DNA of 64,000 bases. Source: Sphaerospermopsis aphanizomenoides BCCUSP55. GTDB lineage: Bacteria; Cyanobacteriota; Cyanobacteriia; Cyanobacteriales; Nostocaceae. How positions within the stretch are numbered: position 1 is the first letter of the stretch; each line of letters begins with the position of its first letter. This document shows positions 1 to 9,166 of the stretch, one piece after another. The stretch is from positions 1-64,000 of the forward strand of contig NZ_LUFH02000018.1 of NCBI RefSeq assembly GCF_001586785.1. Reading direction: 5' to 3'. The translations under genes and the position numbers were made by a program. The notes beneath the pieces were generated by a model. That model saw only the letters and a list, made by a program, of their open reading frames with translations. It had not been told where the DNA came from and did no database searches.

Positions 1-29
1 GGGGTGTAAGGGTGTAGGGGTGTAGGGGA
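1..29. repeat. short tandem repeat (GGGTGTA)n
   Basis: The window opens inside a degenerate heptamer array of GGGTGTA/GGGTGTAA units. Similar arrays recur near 52606, 58990, 59893 and 63613, some in the opposite orientation. Such short tandem repeats are common in gaps of heterocystous cyanobacteria. No coding function is visible. Confidence 0.8.
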
Positions 30-55
30 GAAATCAATTAAAAAATTCCACCCTG

Positions 56-832
56 CTAGGAAAATTTATCTTTCATTTCCCGAATTCGGGCAAATGTCTG
101 GACTGGATCACTACTTTTTACAGCTAATTGTAATGAAGATTGATCCCAACGTAGAAAGGGATTTGTCCGCTTTTCTATTTCTAATAAAGAAGGAACTGTG
201 GGTTCTTGACGCTTACGCATAGCTGTTACTTGTTCATAACGCTTTTGTAAATCTGGGTTGGCACTATCCACAGTTAGGGCAAAGCGTAAATTGTTTAAGG
301 TATATTCGTGGGCGCACCACACACGGGTATTGTCAGGTAAAGCCCGGAGTTTGCTTAAGGAGTTGACCATTTGGGCTGGTGTCCCTTCAAACAAACGACC
401 ACAACCACCAGCAAATATAGTATCACCGCAGAATAATTCTCCTGTTTCACCTGCTGTTACTGGTGGGAAGTAGTAAGCGATATGAGCGCGAGTATGTCCG
501 GGAATAAAGAACACTGTGGCTGTACGGTCAGCAAATTGGACGCGATCGCCATCCTGCAAAAATACCTGCTGTCCAGGAATTCTTCCTTGGTCTTCAAATC
601 CAGCATAAACCTTTAACTGCGGAAATTCCTGTATCAGCTGTTGATTCCCACCTACATGATCATGATGATGATGTGTGTTAAAAATTGCTACTAGTTCTGC
701 TTGCAGTTGCGCCAATTGCTGTAATACTGGTTTAGAATCTGCTGGATCTACTACTGCGGCAATGTTCTGTTTGCTATCATGTAGCAAAAATATGTAGTTG
801 TCTGTCAGTGCAGCTATTCGGATTATCTGCAT
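56..832 (-). CDS. gloB: hydroxyacylglutathione hydrolase (glyoxalase II)
   Basis: Metallo-beta-lactamase-fold thiolesterase that hydrolyses S-lactoylglutathione to lactate and glutathione, the second step of cytosolic methylglyoxal detoxification. The 258-residue product shows the HHHHDH metal motif at residues 54-59, a GHT histidine motif, the [17 protein letters not shown] block around residues 133-150 that supplies the bridging aspartate, and the HEYT motif near 174. The length is normal for GloB. The open frame extends upstream to a TTG at 856, but the ATG at 832 gives the canonical family N-terminus ([13 protein letters not shown]), so I chose it. The gene stands alone, divergent from the glycan cluster. 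The assignment is secure from motifs; substrate specificity is inferred. Confidence 0.93.
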   Translation of the reverse strand: MQIIRIAALTDNYIFLLHDSKQNIAAVVDPADSKPVLQQLAQLQAELVAIFNTHHHHDHVGGNQQLIQEFPQLKVYAGFEDQGRIPGQQVFLQDGDRVQFADRTATVFFIPGHTRAHIAYYFPPVTAGETGELFCGDTIFAGGCGRLFEGTPAQMVNSLSKLRALPDNTRVWCAHEYTLNNLRFALTVDSANPDLQKRYEQVTAMRKRQEPTVPSLLEIEKRTNPFLRWDQSSLQLAVKSSDPVQTFARIREMKDKFS

Positions 833-1371
833 TTTGTTGCCTCTGTGTTCAGTCAATATTTACCACGATAAAGTAATATATGCTTTGGCGATTTACCGAG
901 TCTTATACAAAGTTGCGAATAATTACTGACTTTTGCCTATAAAAATCAAACAATACCTGGTAAAATCATATCAAATCATACTTTTGTGTTTATGCAAAAC
1001 TACCCATGACAAATTTGAGAATCTTAATTATGTTAAGCTTTCTAAAATTCAGGAGTGCAAAAGCGATTATTAACTAGATATCCTTGTTATTCACCTAGGT
1101 GCAATTACTAGCTCAAATTCATTAGCTCTCTCGTTACAATTCCCTGCTGGAAAATCTTATAAGTACCCAAGCAAAATTAATTGTACATATTGATTGAACA
1201 CAAAAATGTCTGTATTCCTTACCTATTCCCTATTCCCTCTCCTAACTAGAAAATTTATTTTGCACGACTACTTAGAATTTACACCTTTGTCACAAGCTAT
1301 AGTTACATTCCCACAGTTACATATTAACCCAATGTGAATCTACATTGCCACCTGATTAAACAAGATAATTT
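833..1371. other. intergenic region, no gene seen
   Basis: AT-rich divergent spacer between gloB (minus) and the glycan cluster (plus). It contains a short CCCTATT-type repeat near 1222-1245. It presumably holds promoters for both sides, but I cannot place -10/-35 boxes confidently. Confidence 0.5.
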
Positions 1372-2214
1372 ATGGTATCAGCAACTAAAGGCTTTATTAC
1401 AATTCTCACAGGACTTTATCCTTTTCAAGATTGTGTGCATTTTTTGGCATCAGTCAGAAAGTTTCATCAAGAGCCAATAATTATTTTAACTGACAGAGTT
1501 CCTAAAGCTCTCTATCCCTTATTAACGACATTTAAAAATATCATCCTCAAACCAGCACCAGCTAATGAAAATTCTGTTTTAGCATCAAGAGAAGCTAAAC
1601 TGGCTTTATATAGAGAGTCGGAATTTGAAAAAACAATTTATCTTGACTCTGATACTTGTCTATTGTCAGATTTAAATGATGTCTTTAGTGATTTAGATGA
1701 TTATGATTTGTTATTCACAGAAGATGTTCAGCCTTCCATTGCCAAAGCTACAAATTTATTGAGGGGAAATCAAACTGAACTCCTACCTTATGTGTTAACA
1801 ATTCTCCAATCTTTAGACTTACCACTAAATGCAGATAGCATCCAGTATAATAGTGGATTGATTGCGTTTAAGAAATCAGCAAATAACCAAATATTTTTCA
1901 ATCATTTTCAAGAATATTTTGAAATTATTAAAAATAATCAGGACAAATTATTACTGAAAGACCAAGGTGCTTTTGCTTCAGCGATAGCCGCCTTAAGACC
2001 AAACATGAAAGTGCTGCCACCTACCTACAATTATATGAGTAAATGGCAGTCTGTTTATAATATTGATACACAAATAAAAGTTCTGCACTGCACCTTTCCT
2101 TACCGTCCTCAATACGCTAAGAATATGACTCGGACTCCTTATACTATAGTCTTTGATAAATTAGCTAAATTATTTTTACCAAATCAGGTGACTAATCCCT
2201 GGCGCAAAAAATAA
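1372..2214 (+). CDS. glycosyltransferase, GT8-like
   Basis: Putative nucleotide-sugar transferase of 280 residues, first gene of a plus-strand glycan cluster. After an N-terminal Rossmann-like start (FITILTGLYPFQDCVHFLASV), the YLDSDTCLL block near residues 90-98 is a DxD-type motif. That motif binds metal and nucleotide-sugar in GT-A enzymes. A later NSGLIAF block and the KDQGAF segment resemble the acceptor-side motifs of GT8-like proteins. It has no signal peptide or membrane helix, so it is probably cytosolic. The next gene starts about 100 bp downstream. Donor and acceptor cannot be read from the sequence. The GT-A fold is well supported; GT8 membership is less sure. Confidence 0.75.
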   Translation: MVSATKGFITILTGLYPFQDCVHFLASVRKFHQEPIIILTDRVPKALYPLLTTFKNIILKPAPANENSVLASREAKLALYRESEFEKTIYLDSDTCLLSDLNDVFSDLDDYDLLFTEDVQPSIAKATNLLRGNQTELLPYVLTILQSLDLPLNADSIQYNSGLIAFKKSANNQIFFNHFQEYFEIIKNNQDKLLLKDQGAFASAIAALRPNMKVLPPTYNYMSKWQSVYNIDTQIKVLHCTFPYRPQYAKNMTRTPYTIVFDKLAKLFLPNQVTNPWRKK

Positions 2215-2318
2215 ACTGTTTATAGCCATGAATCATCATCTAAATTCAGATATTCCTGAGTAGAAGCATCATCCTCAAAATAGCCAAATTTTTGTAGTGA
2301 CAGGAGAAAATATCCAAA

Positions 2319-3491
2319 TTGAAAATTTCTATACTGGTGAGCGATCTATCAAGTGCAGGTGCAGGAAGATGGGGAGGCGGTTCTGTTCGTTCCTTCCTGT
2401 TAGCACAAGCACTGCAAAAACTTAATTATCAAGTAGAAATTTTAGGCTTTGTATTTGGAGAAGCAGCAGCAATAATTCCTCAATCGGAAATTCAGGTCAA
2501 TCACTTTGTCGGCTATAATTATCCAAAATTTCTGATATCAGCTTCTGGACTTTTAAAAAAACTGGATGGTGATATTATTTATGCGATGAGACCAAAATCT
2601 ACAACTTTTGGTCTAGCATTACTAAAAAAATTCCAAACAAATCGACCAGTAATTTTAGATATAGACGATTGGGAACTCAGTTGGTATGGAGGTGAAAAAT
2701 GGCAGTATCAAGCCTCTATCAAGCAACTATATCGGGATATTTTGAAATCAGATGGAGCATTGAGGCAGCCTGATCATCCATTTTATTTAAAAATCATGGA
2801 AGGCATGACTCCAAAAGCTGATGCTATTACAATTCATACTAAATTTTTACAAAAGCGATTTGGTGGGATATATTTACCTAATGGCAAAGATACAGAACTT
2901 TTTAATCCCCATCACTATGATTCCGAAGCAAGTAGGATCTGCTACGGCTTATCTGGATATCGAATTTTAATGTTTCCTGGCGCACCAAGACCATATAAAG
3001 GTGTTGAAGATGTATTAATGGCTCTTGAACTTCTCAATGAACCAGATTTAAGACTAGTGATTGTGGGAGGAAGTCCTTATGATGACTATGATGCTCAACT
3101 ATCAGCAAAATGGGGGCGCTGGATTATCAAACTACCAAAATATCCACCTACAGAAATGCCTAAAATTGTTGCAGCAGCACACATTGTTGTTGTTCCCCAA
3201 AGAAATACTCCAGCAGCTTTAGCTCAGTTCCCATTGAAATTAACTGATGGTATGTCAATGGCTAAACCAATTTTAGCAACCCGGATGGGAGATATGCCAG
3301 AAATTTTAGGTGGAACTGGTTATTTAGTAGAACCTGAATCTCCTGAACAAATTGCCACAACAATTAAATTAATTTTTCGTGATTTAGATGTTGCTAATCA
3401 AAATGGAGTTAAAGCTAGAGAAAGATGTGTAGATAAATATAGTATCAATTCTATGTCTGCTATCCTGGAGTCAGTTATTAATAACTTGTAA
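2319..3491 (+). CDS. glycosyltransferase, GT4 family
   Basis: A 390-residue GT-B glycosyltransferase. The N-terminal domain begins KISILVSDLSSAGAGRWGGGSVR, a glycine-rich acceptor-domain loop. The C-terminal domain has FPGAPRPYKGVEDVLMAL, matching the GT4 donor-domain start. It also carries KLTDGMSMAKPILATRMGDMPEIL, which includes the region that normally holds the E-x7-E donor-binding motif. The start is a TTG at 2319, preceded by AGGAG at 2302-2306. A later ATG would cut into the first strand. It lies in the glycan cluster directly before the ABC exporter. Sugar specificity is unknown. Confidence 0.82.
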   Translation: MKISILVSDLSSAGAGRWGGGSVRSFLLAQALQKLNYQVEILGFVFGEAAAIIPQSEIQVNHFVGYNYPKFLISASGLLKKLDGDIIYAMRPKSTTFGLALLKKFQTNRPVILDIDDWELSWYGGEKWQYQASIKQLYRDILKSDGALRQPDHPFYLKIMEGMTPKADAITIHTKFLQKRFGGIYLPNGKDTELFNPHHYDSEASRICYGLSGYRILMFPGAPRPYKGVEDVLMALELLNEPDLRLVIVGGSPYDDYDAQLSAKWGRWIIKLPKYPPTEMPKIVAAAHIVVVPQRNTPAALAQFPLKLTDGMSMAKPILATRMGDMPEILGGTGYLVEPESPEQIATTIKLIFRDLDVANQNGVKARERCVDKYSINSMSAILESVINNL

Positions 3492-3581
3492 ATAATGATC
3501 ATTATCCATTAAAATCAATTTTTTCATCTAATTTCATTTAATTTCATCTAATTTAACTTTATAGCCATCTAATCAAACTCT

Positions 3582-5828
3582 ATGTCTACCAGAACCCTAC
3601 TACTCAGATTTGCTAAACCTTATCCCTGGTTGATTTTAATAACAATATTATTAGGATTTTCTGGTGCTTTATTTAACGGTGTAAGTACGGCTCTGATTGT
3701 TCCAGTAATTTTAAGAATAGTAGGGCAAGAAGTCGATTTTCAAGGCGCTCCTGGTATTCTGCAAATGCTCATGAAACCCTTTAATAATGTTCCAGAAAAT
3801 TACCGTGATGGCATTATGGCTGGAACAATTATAGGCATAATTGGTTTAAAAAATTTAACTACTTATATTAGTTCTTTGACATCGAGTTCGTTAACGCGAA
3901 TGATAACATCTGATATGCGCGAAGCGGGACTAAGTATTTTACTAAAAATTGATATTGATTATTACGCCAAAATGAAAATTGGCGATTTAATTAACCGTTT
4001 AGGCGGAGAAATGGGGCGTGCATCTAGTGTGACAGGTAATACTATTAAATTAATTACATTATCAATCACAATTCTTGTATTAGTGGCTTTATTATTATCA
4101 ATTTCCTGGCAGTTAACAATTGCAGCGACGGTTTTACTGTTGCTCGTCACTCTCCTAAATCAGTATTTTATTAGTCGAGCTAAAAAGTTTGGTAAACAAT
4201 TGAGTGATTTATCTAGAAATTATTCAATTGCGGTGTTAGAAGTTTTAAATGGAATTAGGTTAGTTAAGTCTACAGGGAACGAAGAAAAAGAATATCAACG
4301 TATTCAAAAATTAATTAAAATTCGAGAAAAAGCAGATTTTCAAGATCAGGTAAATTCACAAGCAATTGCACCCCTAAGTGAAGTAATGGGAATTGCTTGT
4401 TTGGTAATAATTGTATTGCTGAGTAAAACGTTGTTTGCTAATCAAGTAACGGGAGTTTCTACTGTACTGCTCACATATTTATTAATATTGCTGCGATTGT
4501 TGCCACTGGTTTCTCAGTTGAATAGTTTGCGTAGCAACTTTGCCAGCATTGCCACCAGTGTAGATATGGTCACTCAATTTTTAAGACTAGATGATAAGCC
4601 ATTTATGGCTAATGGTAAACTTACCTACAAAAAGTTAAAACACGGAGTGCATTTTAAATCTATTTCTTTTGCCTATCCTGGTCACGATAAACAGGTACTC
4701 ACAGACGTGGATTTGTTTTTACCTCGTGGTACAACTCTAGCATTGGTCGGTAGTTCAGGAGCCGGTAAATCGACATTAGCAGACCTGTTACCAAGATTTT
4801 ATGATCCGAACAGTGGCTGCATTATTTTTGATGATACAGATTTACGAGAGTTTGATATCACATCTGTGCGAAAACAGATGGGAATTGTTAGTCAAGATAC
4901 TTTTCTGTTTAATGATTCAGTACGGAATAATATTGCCTATACCAAACCAGAAGCCTCAGAAGCAGAAATTATTAAAGCCGCACAGCAAGCTAATGCCTAT
5001 GAATTTATCATTAAATTACCCCAGCAATTTGATACTTTGATTGGCGATCGCGGAGTCATGTTATCTGGTGGACAAAGACAAAGATTAGCGATCGCACGCG
5101 CACTGCTACAAAATCCGGAAATTCTGATTTTAGATGAAGCTACTAGTGCGTTAGATACTGTTTCGGAAAGACTTGTACAAGCTGCACTTGATCAACTCAG
5201 CCGCGATCGCACCACCTTGGTAATTGCTCATCGTCTATCCACAGTCCGCAAAGCTGATCAAATCGCTGTCTTAGATCAAGGCCGAGTAGTAGAAGTAGGC
5301 ACCCATGAAGAACTCCTCCAAAAAAGCGGTTACTACTCCCATCTTTACTCCATGCAATTTGCTAAGAACTCGGAAACTCCTGGCAAACGCAATCAAAGTT
5401 TGCTCCGCATATCTTACGAAATTCGCACACAACTAAACTCAATGATTGGATTAATACAATTATTACTTGATAATCTCGTAGACGATAACCAAGAGCGTAA
5501 AGAATTGCTAGAACAATCCTACAAATCAGCATGGAGAATTCTGAACACAATTGATATTTTCGATGATGTCATGAATCGACAAATCAAAGGTCAATTAGTC
5601 TCAATAGCCGAACAAAATCACAGTAATATTACTAATTATTATCAAAATTTTAGCTATATATTTGATGAATTTCGTGCTTGCTTAAATCCGATCTTAGCCT
5701 GTTTCCGCACACTAGCTGATATGACAGAAACCCAGGAATTTCAACATCAATTACTTGTAGAAGCTTATGAATCAGCAATTTATCTGCTCGGTAATTTAGA
5801 AAAATTTGAGGACACCATTAAAGTATAA
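3582..5828 (+). CDS. ABC exporter (TMD-NBD half-transporter) with HisKA-like C-terminal extension
   Basis: Type IV-fold ABC exporter of 748 residues. Residues ~1-330 are a six-helix membrane domain. The nucleotide-binding domain has Walker A GSSGAGKST (390-398), signature LSGGQRQR (~494), Walker B ILILDEATSALD (~515-526) and the H-loop IAHRLS (~548). Usual half-transporters end near residue 590-600. This one continues for ~150 residues containing two segments that look like histidine-kinase dimerisation helices, ISYEIRTQLN at ~610 and IFDEFRACLN at ~693, 83 residues apart. The phosphorylatable histidine is replaced by Tyr and by Asp. Between glycosyltransferase genes it probably exports a lipid-linked glycan or polysaccharide. 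A HepA-like role in heterocyst envelope polysaccharide is possible but not shown. Confidence 0.9.
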   Translation: MSTRTLLLRFAKPYPWLILITILLGFSGALFNGVSTALIVPVILRIVGQEVDFQGAPGILQMLMKPFNNVPENYRDGIMAGTIIGIIGLKNLTTYISSLTSSSLTRMITSDMREAGLSILLKIDIDYYAKMKIGDLINRLGGEMGRASSVTGNTIKLITLSITILVLVALLLSISWQLTIAATVLLLLVTLLNQYFISRAKKFGKQLSDLSRNYSIAVLEVLNGIRLVKSTGNEEKEYQRIQKLIKIREKADFQDQVNSQAIAPLSEVMGIACLVIIVLLSKTLFANQVTGVSTVLLTYLLILLRLLPLVSQLNSLRSNFASIATSVDMVTQFLRLDDKPFMANGKLTYKKLKHGVHFKSISFAYPGHDKQVLTDVDLFLPRGTTLALVGSSGAGKSTLADLLPRFYDPNSGCIIFDDTDLREFDITSVRKQMGIVSQDTFLFNDSVRNNIAYTKPEASEAEIIKAAQQANAYEFIIKLPQQFDTLIGDRGVMLSGGQRQRLAIARALLQNPEILILDEATSALDTVSERLVQAALDQLSRDRTTLVIAHRLSTVRKADQIAVLDQGRVVEVGTHEELLQKSGYYSHLYSMQFAKNSETPGKRNQSLLRISYEIRTQLNSMIGLIQLLLDNLVDDNQERKELLEQSYKSAWRILNTIDIFDDVMNRQIKGQLVSIAEQNHSNITNYYQNFSYIFDEFRACLNPILACFRTLADMTETQEFQHQLLVEAYESAIYLLGNLEKFEDTIKV

Positions 5829-5832
5829 ACTT

Positions 5833-7044
5833 ATGAATAATACTTTACTCAATAAACATTACGTTTTTTTTATCAACGAACAGTTACCCAAACAAGAAGC
5901 TCACTTAGTTCAGTCTACCAATGCTGCCAATGGAGCAGCTAATCTAGGCTATTCCACTGTTTTAGTTTATCCCCAAAAAGGAATATCAGCCCTGAATCCC
6001 TGGCTGATTGCTAGACCTTTTCAACCCCGACAAGTACCAGCAGAACTTGTTAATTACTATAATTTACAAGATAAATTAAAAGTAGCTCCCTTACCTATGC
6101 CTTGGCCAATTGATCATTGGCGCGGTAAATTGACTAATTCTAATACTATAGCCACAAAATATTATTTACCATTTCATATATTACCACAGACAAAAATAGT
6201 CCACAGCCGGAACTGGAATTTTATCAAAGCTGCTATTAAAAATGGTATTGCCGCTATTTATGAACACCATCATCATGATGACAAAATCTTTGAACCAGAA
6301 ATTGTCACCAGCCCCCTATTTCAAATTGCTATTACAGTTATAGACACAATTCGGGAAACCATGATTCAAAATGGGATGCCACCGGAAAAAGTGATTACTC
6401 TACACAATGGTTTCAATAGCCTGTTCATGACAAGACAACCAGAAAATTCCTCAGCATGGCGAGAAAAATTATTGCTAGATGGACGGGAAAAACTAGTAGT
6501 CTATGCAGGAGCATTAAAACAGTTTAAAGGTATTGACATCTTAATTGAGGTCGCTAAAGAAATGCCCACTGTACAATTTGCCTGTGCAGGTGGCACACCA
6601 GCAGAAGTTCAGCATTATCAACAACTCGCCACAGACAAACAAGTAAAAAATATTACTTTTTTAGGCTATATCTTGCATAATGAGTTAATATCATTGCTAC
6701 AGGCAGCGGATGTTTTGGCTCATCCTCATTGTTTCGGACAAGCAGCAACTTTTACATCTCCTTTAAAGCTATTTGACTACCTAGCTTCTGGAAATCCCGT
6801 TGTTGCTACTGAAATTCCCTCATTAACTGAGTTTAAAAATACTCCAGCCATTACTGCCTGGTGTGAACCAGATAACCCAGCCAAATTTGCCGCAGCTTTG
6901 AGACAGGTTTTAGCAATTCACCCTCGCAAAATAGATGGCTATCCAGAAATTCTGGATTTTGTCAAACAGTTTTCCTGGGAAAATCGCGCCGCTAAAATCC
7001 TCAGTTACGTAGATGAATCCTTTCTGCCTTCTAACCTAAACTAA
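5833..7044 (+). CDS. glycosyltransferase, GT4 family
   Basis: GT-B glycosyltransferase of 403 residues. The N-terminal acceptor domain starts HYVFFINEQLPKQEAHLVQ. The donor domain begins near KLVVYAGALKQFKGIDILIE, and SPLKLFDYLASGNPVVATEIPSL is the characteristic GT4 donor-binding region. The ATG at 5833 is 4 nt beyond the exporter stop codon, suggesting translational coupling. A TTG at 5806 would extend the frame into the exporter gene but adds only an unconserved tail. It follows the exporter in the glycan operon and should act on the cytosolic face of the membrane. Sugar and acceptor are not predictable. Confidence 0.84.
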   Translation: MNNTLLNKHYVFFINEQLPKQEAHLVQSTNAANGAANLGYSTVLVYPQKGISALNPWLIARPFQPRQVPAELVNYYNLQDKLKVAPLPMPWPIDHWRGKLTNSNTIATKYYLPFHILPQTKIVHSRNWNFIKAAIKNGIAAIYEHHHHDDKIFEPEIVTSPLFQIAITVIDTIRETMIQNGMPPEKVITLHNGFNSLFMTRQPENSSAWREKLLLDGREKLVVYAGALKQFKGIDILIEVAKEMPTVQFACAGGTPAEVQHYQQLATDKQVKNITFLGYILHNELISLLQAADVLAHPHCFGQAATFTSPLKLFDYLASGNPVVATEIPSLTEFKNTPAITAWCEPDNPAKFAAALRQVLAIHPRKIDGYPEILDFVKQFSWENRAAKILSYVDESFLPSNLN

Positions 7045-7064
7045 ATTTTAATTAGTAATTAATT

Positions 7065-8018
7065 ATGAAAACTGTAGGTATGATTAGCAGCTATCGCGCT
7101 CTAGAATCAAGAGCCGATTGGTTATGGCAACAAACACCATATCCATTTGGCCTTTGGGGTAACATCAACATCCAAGCATTAGCAGAAAAACCAGATTTTT
7201 TGCTAATGTATCAATTTGATTTTCCCCAACCATCACCACCACCATCTTTATTAGCAAGGTTAAAGGGAAAAAAAACCACACCAGAAATACACATTCATGA
7301 TTTACTACGTGGTGTCAGCAAAGATAGAATTATTTATTTATTGCGAGAACCACCTTTAGAAGAAATTATCGCCATCAATAAACGTAATTATCAACAAGCT
7401 GAAAATTACTGTGGCTATGTTTCTGGTCCTGATGATTTTGCTCCTACTCCCGATTATATGCCTGCGATTTGGTATCACTCTAATTCCTTTCAGGATTTAA
7501 ATGAAATGCCATGTCCTGAAAAAGTAGCAACCTGTAGTTGGATTACTTCCGGTATTAGTCGTACAGCTAATCATAGACAAAGGCTAAATTTTTTGCAGTC
7601 CTTAGAATCTAGCAATATGCAAATTGATTTTTATGGACGTGGCTTACAAAAATGGGCAAAAACTTCTGGTGAACTGGGAAATAAATGGTATGGAATGGCA
7701 CCATACTACTATAATTTAGCTATTGAAAACTATGCTGATAATAATTGGTATGTAAGTGAAAAACTTTGGGATAGTATACTAGCTTGGTGTTTACCTATTT
7801 ACTATGGTGGACCAGCAGCAGATAAACTATTGCCACCAGGTAGTTTTTTACGGTTGCCTAGTTTAGATGCCAAAGGTATTGCCTACATTCAGGAAGTTAC
7901 CGCCACTCCTGATGCGTGGTATGCTGCCAAAGATGCGATCGCAGAAGCTAGACAAATTATCCTGCACCAACTAAATCTGCTCAACTGGTTATCAAATTTC
8001 GTTACTCAATACTCATAA
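7065..8018 (+). CDS. GT10-like (fucosyltransferase-type) glycosyltransferase
   Basis: A 317-residue protein whose C-terminal half resembles alpha-1,3-fucosyltransferases of family GT10. It has NLAIENYADNNWYVSEKLWD followed by LPIYYGGPAADKLLPPGSFL, close to the family pattern of LAxEN, VTEKLW, a PVYYG turn and a final PxxSFI. The N-terminal half (SSYRALESRADWLWQQTPYPFG) is unusual and less conserved. It starts 20 nt after the preceding GT4 gene, so it probably shares its transcript. If the assignment is right it transfers a GDP-activated deoxyhexose such as fucose to the glycan. The donor is inferred from the family, not demonstrated. Confidence 0.7.
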   Translation: MKTVGMISSYRALESRADWLWQQTPYPFGLWGNINIQALAEKPDFLLMYQFDFPQPSPPPSLLARLKGKKTTPEIHIHDLLRGVSKDRIIYLLREPPLEEIIAINKRNYQQAENYCGYVSGPDDFAPTPDYMPAIWYHSNSFQDLNEMPCPEKVATCSWITSGISRTANHRQRLNFLQSLESSNMQIDFYGRGLQKWAKTSGELGNKWYGMAPYYYNLAIENYADNNWYVSEKLWDSILAWCLPIYYGGPAADKLLPPGSFLRLPSLDAKGIAYIQEVTATPDAWYAAKDAIAEARQIILHQLNLLNWLSNFVTQYS

Positions 8019-8019
8019 A

Positions 8020-8098
8020 TATATAGGACTCCTATTTGATTATTGATAGCGTAGCTCGGCGTAAGCCATACAAAACTCCGTACATCCAACTCCTCTAA
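8020..8098 (-). repeat. dispersed ~75-bp repeat element
   Basis: This stretch is the inverted counterpart of 36898-36957: both carry the CTCCTATTTGATTATTGATAG end, a CATACAAAACTCC core and a CATCCAACTCCTC end. Similar terminal sequence occurs at 22560-22667 and about 49858-49885. It is non-coding and lies in the gap between the GT10-like gene and the Npun_R2821-like genes. It is probably a MITE-like mobile repeat. Confidence 0.75.
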
Positions 8099-8100
8099 AA

Positions 8101-8154
8101 CCCTATTCCCTATTCCCTATTCCCTATTCCCTATTCCCTATTCCCTATTCCCTG
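8101..8154. repeat. heptamer tandem repeat (CCCTATT)7
   Basis: Seven nearly perfect copies of CCCTATT abut the dispersed repeat at 8020-8098. The same unit is repeated at 35040-35086. It is a short tandemly repeated sequence of the kind known from heterocystous cyanobacteria. Copy number is likely variable between strains. Confidence 0.92.
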
Positions 8155-8193
8155 CCTACACAAACCAATTCAGAAACCAAACCGGATTCCTAT

Positions 8194-9162
8194 ATGAAAG
8201 GTATTTGCACCCTTGGCAATGACTATGTTTTCGACCAACTGGTGGCCTTACTTAACAGTATTGATGTTTTTTTAGGGTCAGAAATTCCAGTTTGTATCTA
8301 TCCCTTTGATGAACAAACACAGCGCATAGCCCAAGAAATAGCCAAACGTCCCAACGTCTTTCTGTACGATGATCAAGAATCTATTCAGCGTTGGGATCAA
8401 TTTATGTTAGAGGCTAGTCCAGCTAGTATGACCCGCAAATATAGAATTTATGGCGGTCATCGACGATTTTGTGCCTTTGATGCTCCATTTGACGAATTTG
8501 TTTATCTGGATGCGGACACTTTAGTTATGGATTCACTAGATTTAGTGTTTCAGAAACTAGCTGAATATGATTGTGTAGTCTACGATTTTCAATTTAAACA
8601 TCCAGACAAAGTTTATAATATTGAATCTTCTAAATTACTCCAAGTCTTTGATCCAGAACGTCTAGAAAAAGAAGTATTTTGCTCAGGATTCTACGCCTCT
8701 AAAAAAGGTTTATTTGCTCAGTCAAAAATAGACAAACTTTTATCTTATTTGCAAGCAGGTGAAAGAGAAATCCTCTATCCTACAGGTGATCAGCCAGTTC
8801 TGAACTATATGTTTATGAGGTCTGGTTTGAGAATTTGCAACTTAGCTCACCACCTAGACCGTGAAAAAGTTACAGGTTGCACCGTCACATCCAAACATTT
8901 TGAAGACAAAGATCATATTTTATATGACAAAGGTAATCGCCTCACTTACCTGCATTATATTGGCATTCACCCCCGCATTCATCAAGCAGTATGTACAGGT
9001 GATAATATTGAGTTTCCCTATCGAGATTTATTTCTCTACTATCGCTATCTTCATGAACCAGACAAACGCCCATCATTTACAACTCCTCCTCTTTCACCCC
9101 ACACTCCAGCACCGAATTTACTAACTAGAGCATTAAGAAAATTCAAATTAATTAAAGGATAG
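8194..9162 (+). CDS. Npun_R2821/R2822-family protein, GT-A-like (copy 1)
   Basis: A 322-residue protein of the cyanobacterial family named after Npun_R2821/Npun_R2822. It opens MKGICTLGNDYVFDQLVALLNSI, the start shared by the next two genes. The FVYLDADTLVM block near residues 103-113 is a DxD-type nucleotide-sugar motif, suggesting a GT8-like GT-A transferase. The later FCSGFYASKKG, DQPVLNYM and LTYLHYIGI blocks are also shared by the trio. The C-terminus is a variable basic tail. No signal peptide is present. The ORF follows 175 bp of repeats, so it may have its own promoter. Enzymatic activity and acceptor are unproven. Confidence 0.8.
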   Translation: MKGICTLGNDYVFDQLVALLNSIDVFLGSEIPVCIYPFDEQTQRIAQEIAKRPNVFLYDDQESIQRWDQFMLEASPASMTRKYRIYGGHRRFCAFDAPFDEFVYLDADTLVMDSLDLVFQKLAEYDCVVYDFQFKHPDKVYNIESSKLLQVFDPERLEKEVFCSGFYASKKGLFAQSKIDKLLSYLQAGEREILYPTGDQPVLNYMFMRSGLRICNLAHHLDREKVTGCTVTSKHFEDKDHILYDKGNRLTYLHYIGIHPRIHQAVCTGDNIEFPYRDLFLYYRYLHEPDKRPSFTTPPLSPHTPAPNLLTRALRKFKLIKG

Positions 9163-9166
9163 CTAT

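Noticed and set aside
3582-5828. Definite HepA assignment
   Set aside because: Exporter class and cluster type fit, but the sequence alone does not separate it from other polysaccharide or lipid exporters.
5806-5832. TTG start for the second GT4 gene
   Set aside because: It lies within the exporter gene and adds an unconserved nonapeptide; the ATG at 5833 is preferred.
8101-8154. CRISPR array
   Set aside because: Units are contiguous heptamers without spacers; the same holds for all other tandem arrays in the window.
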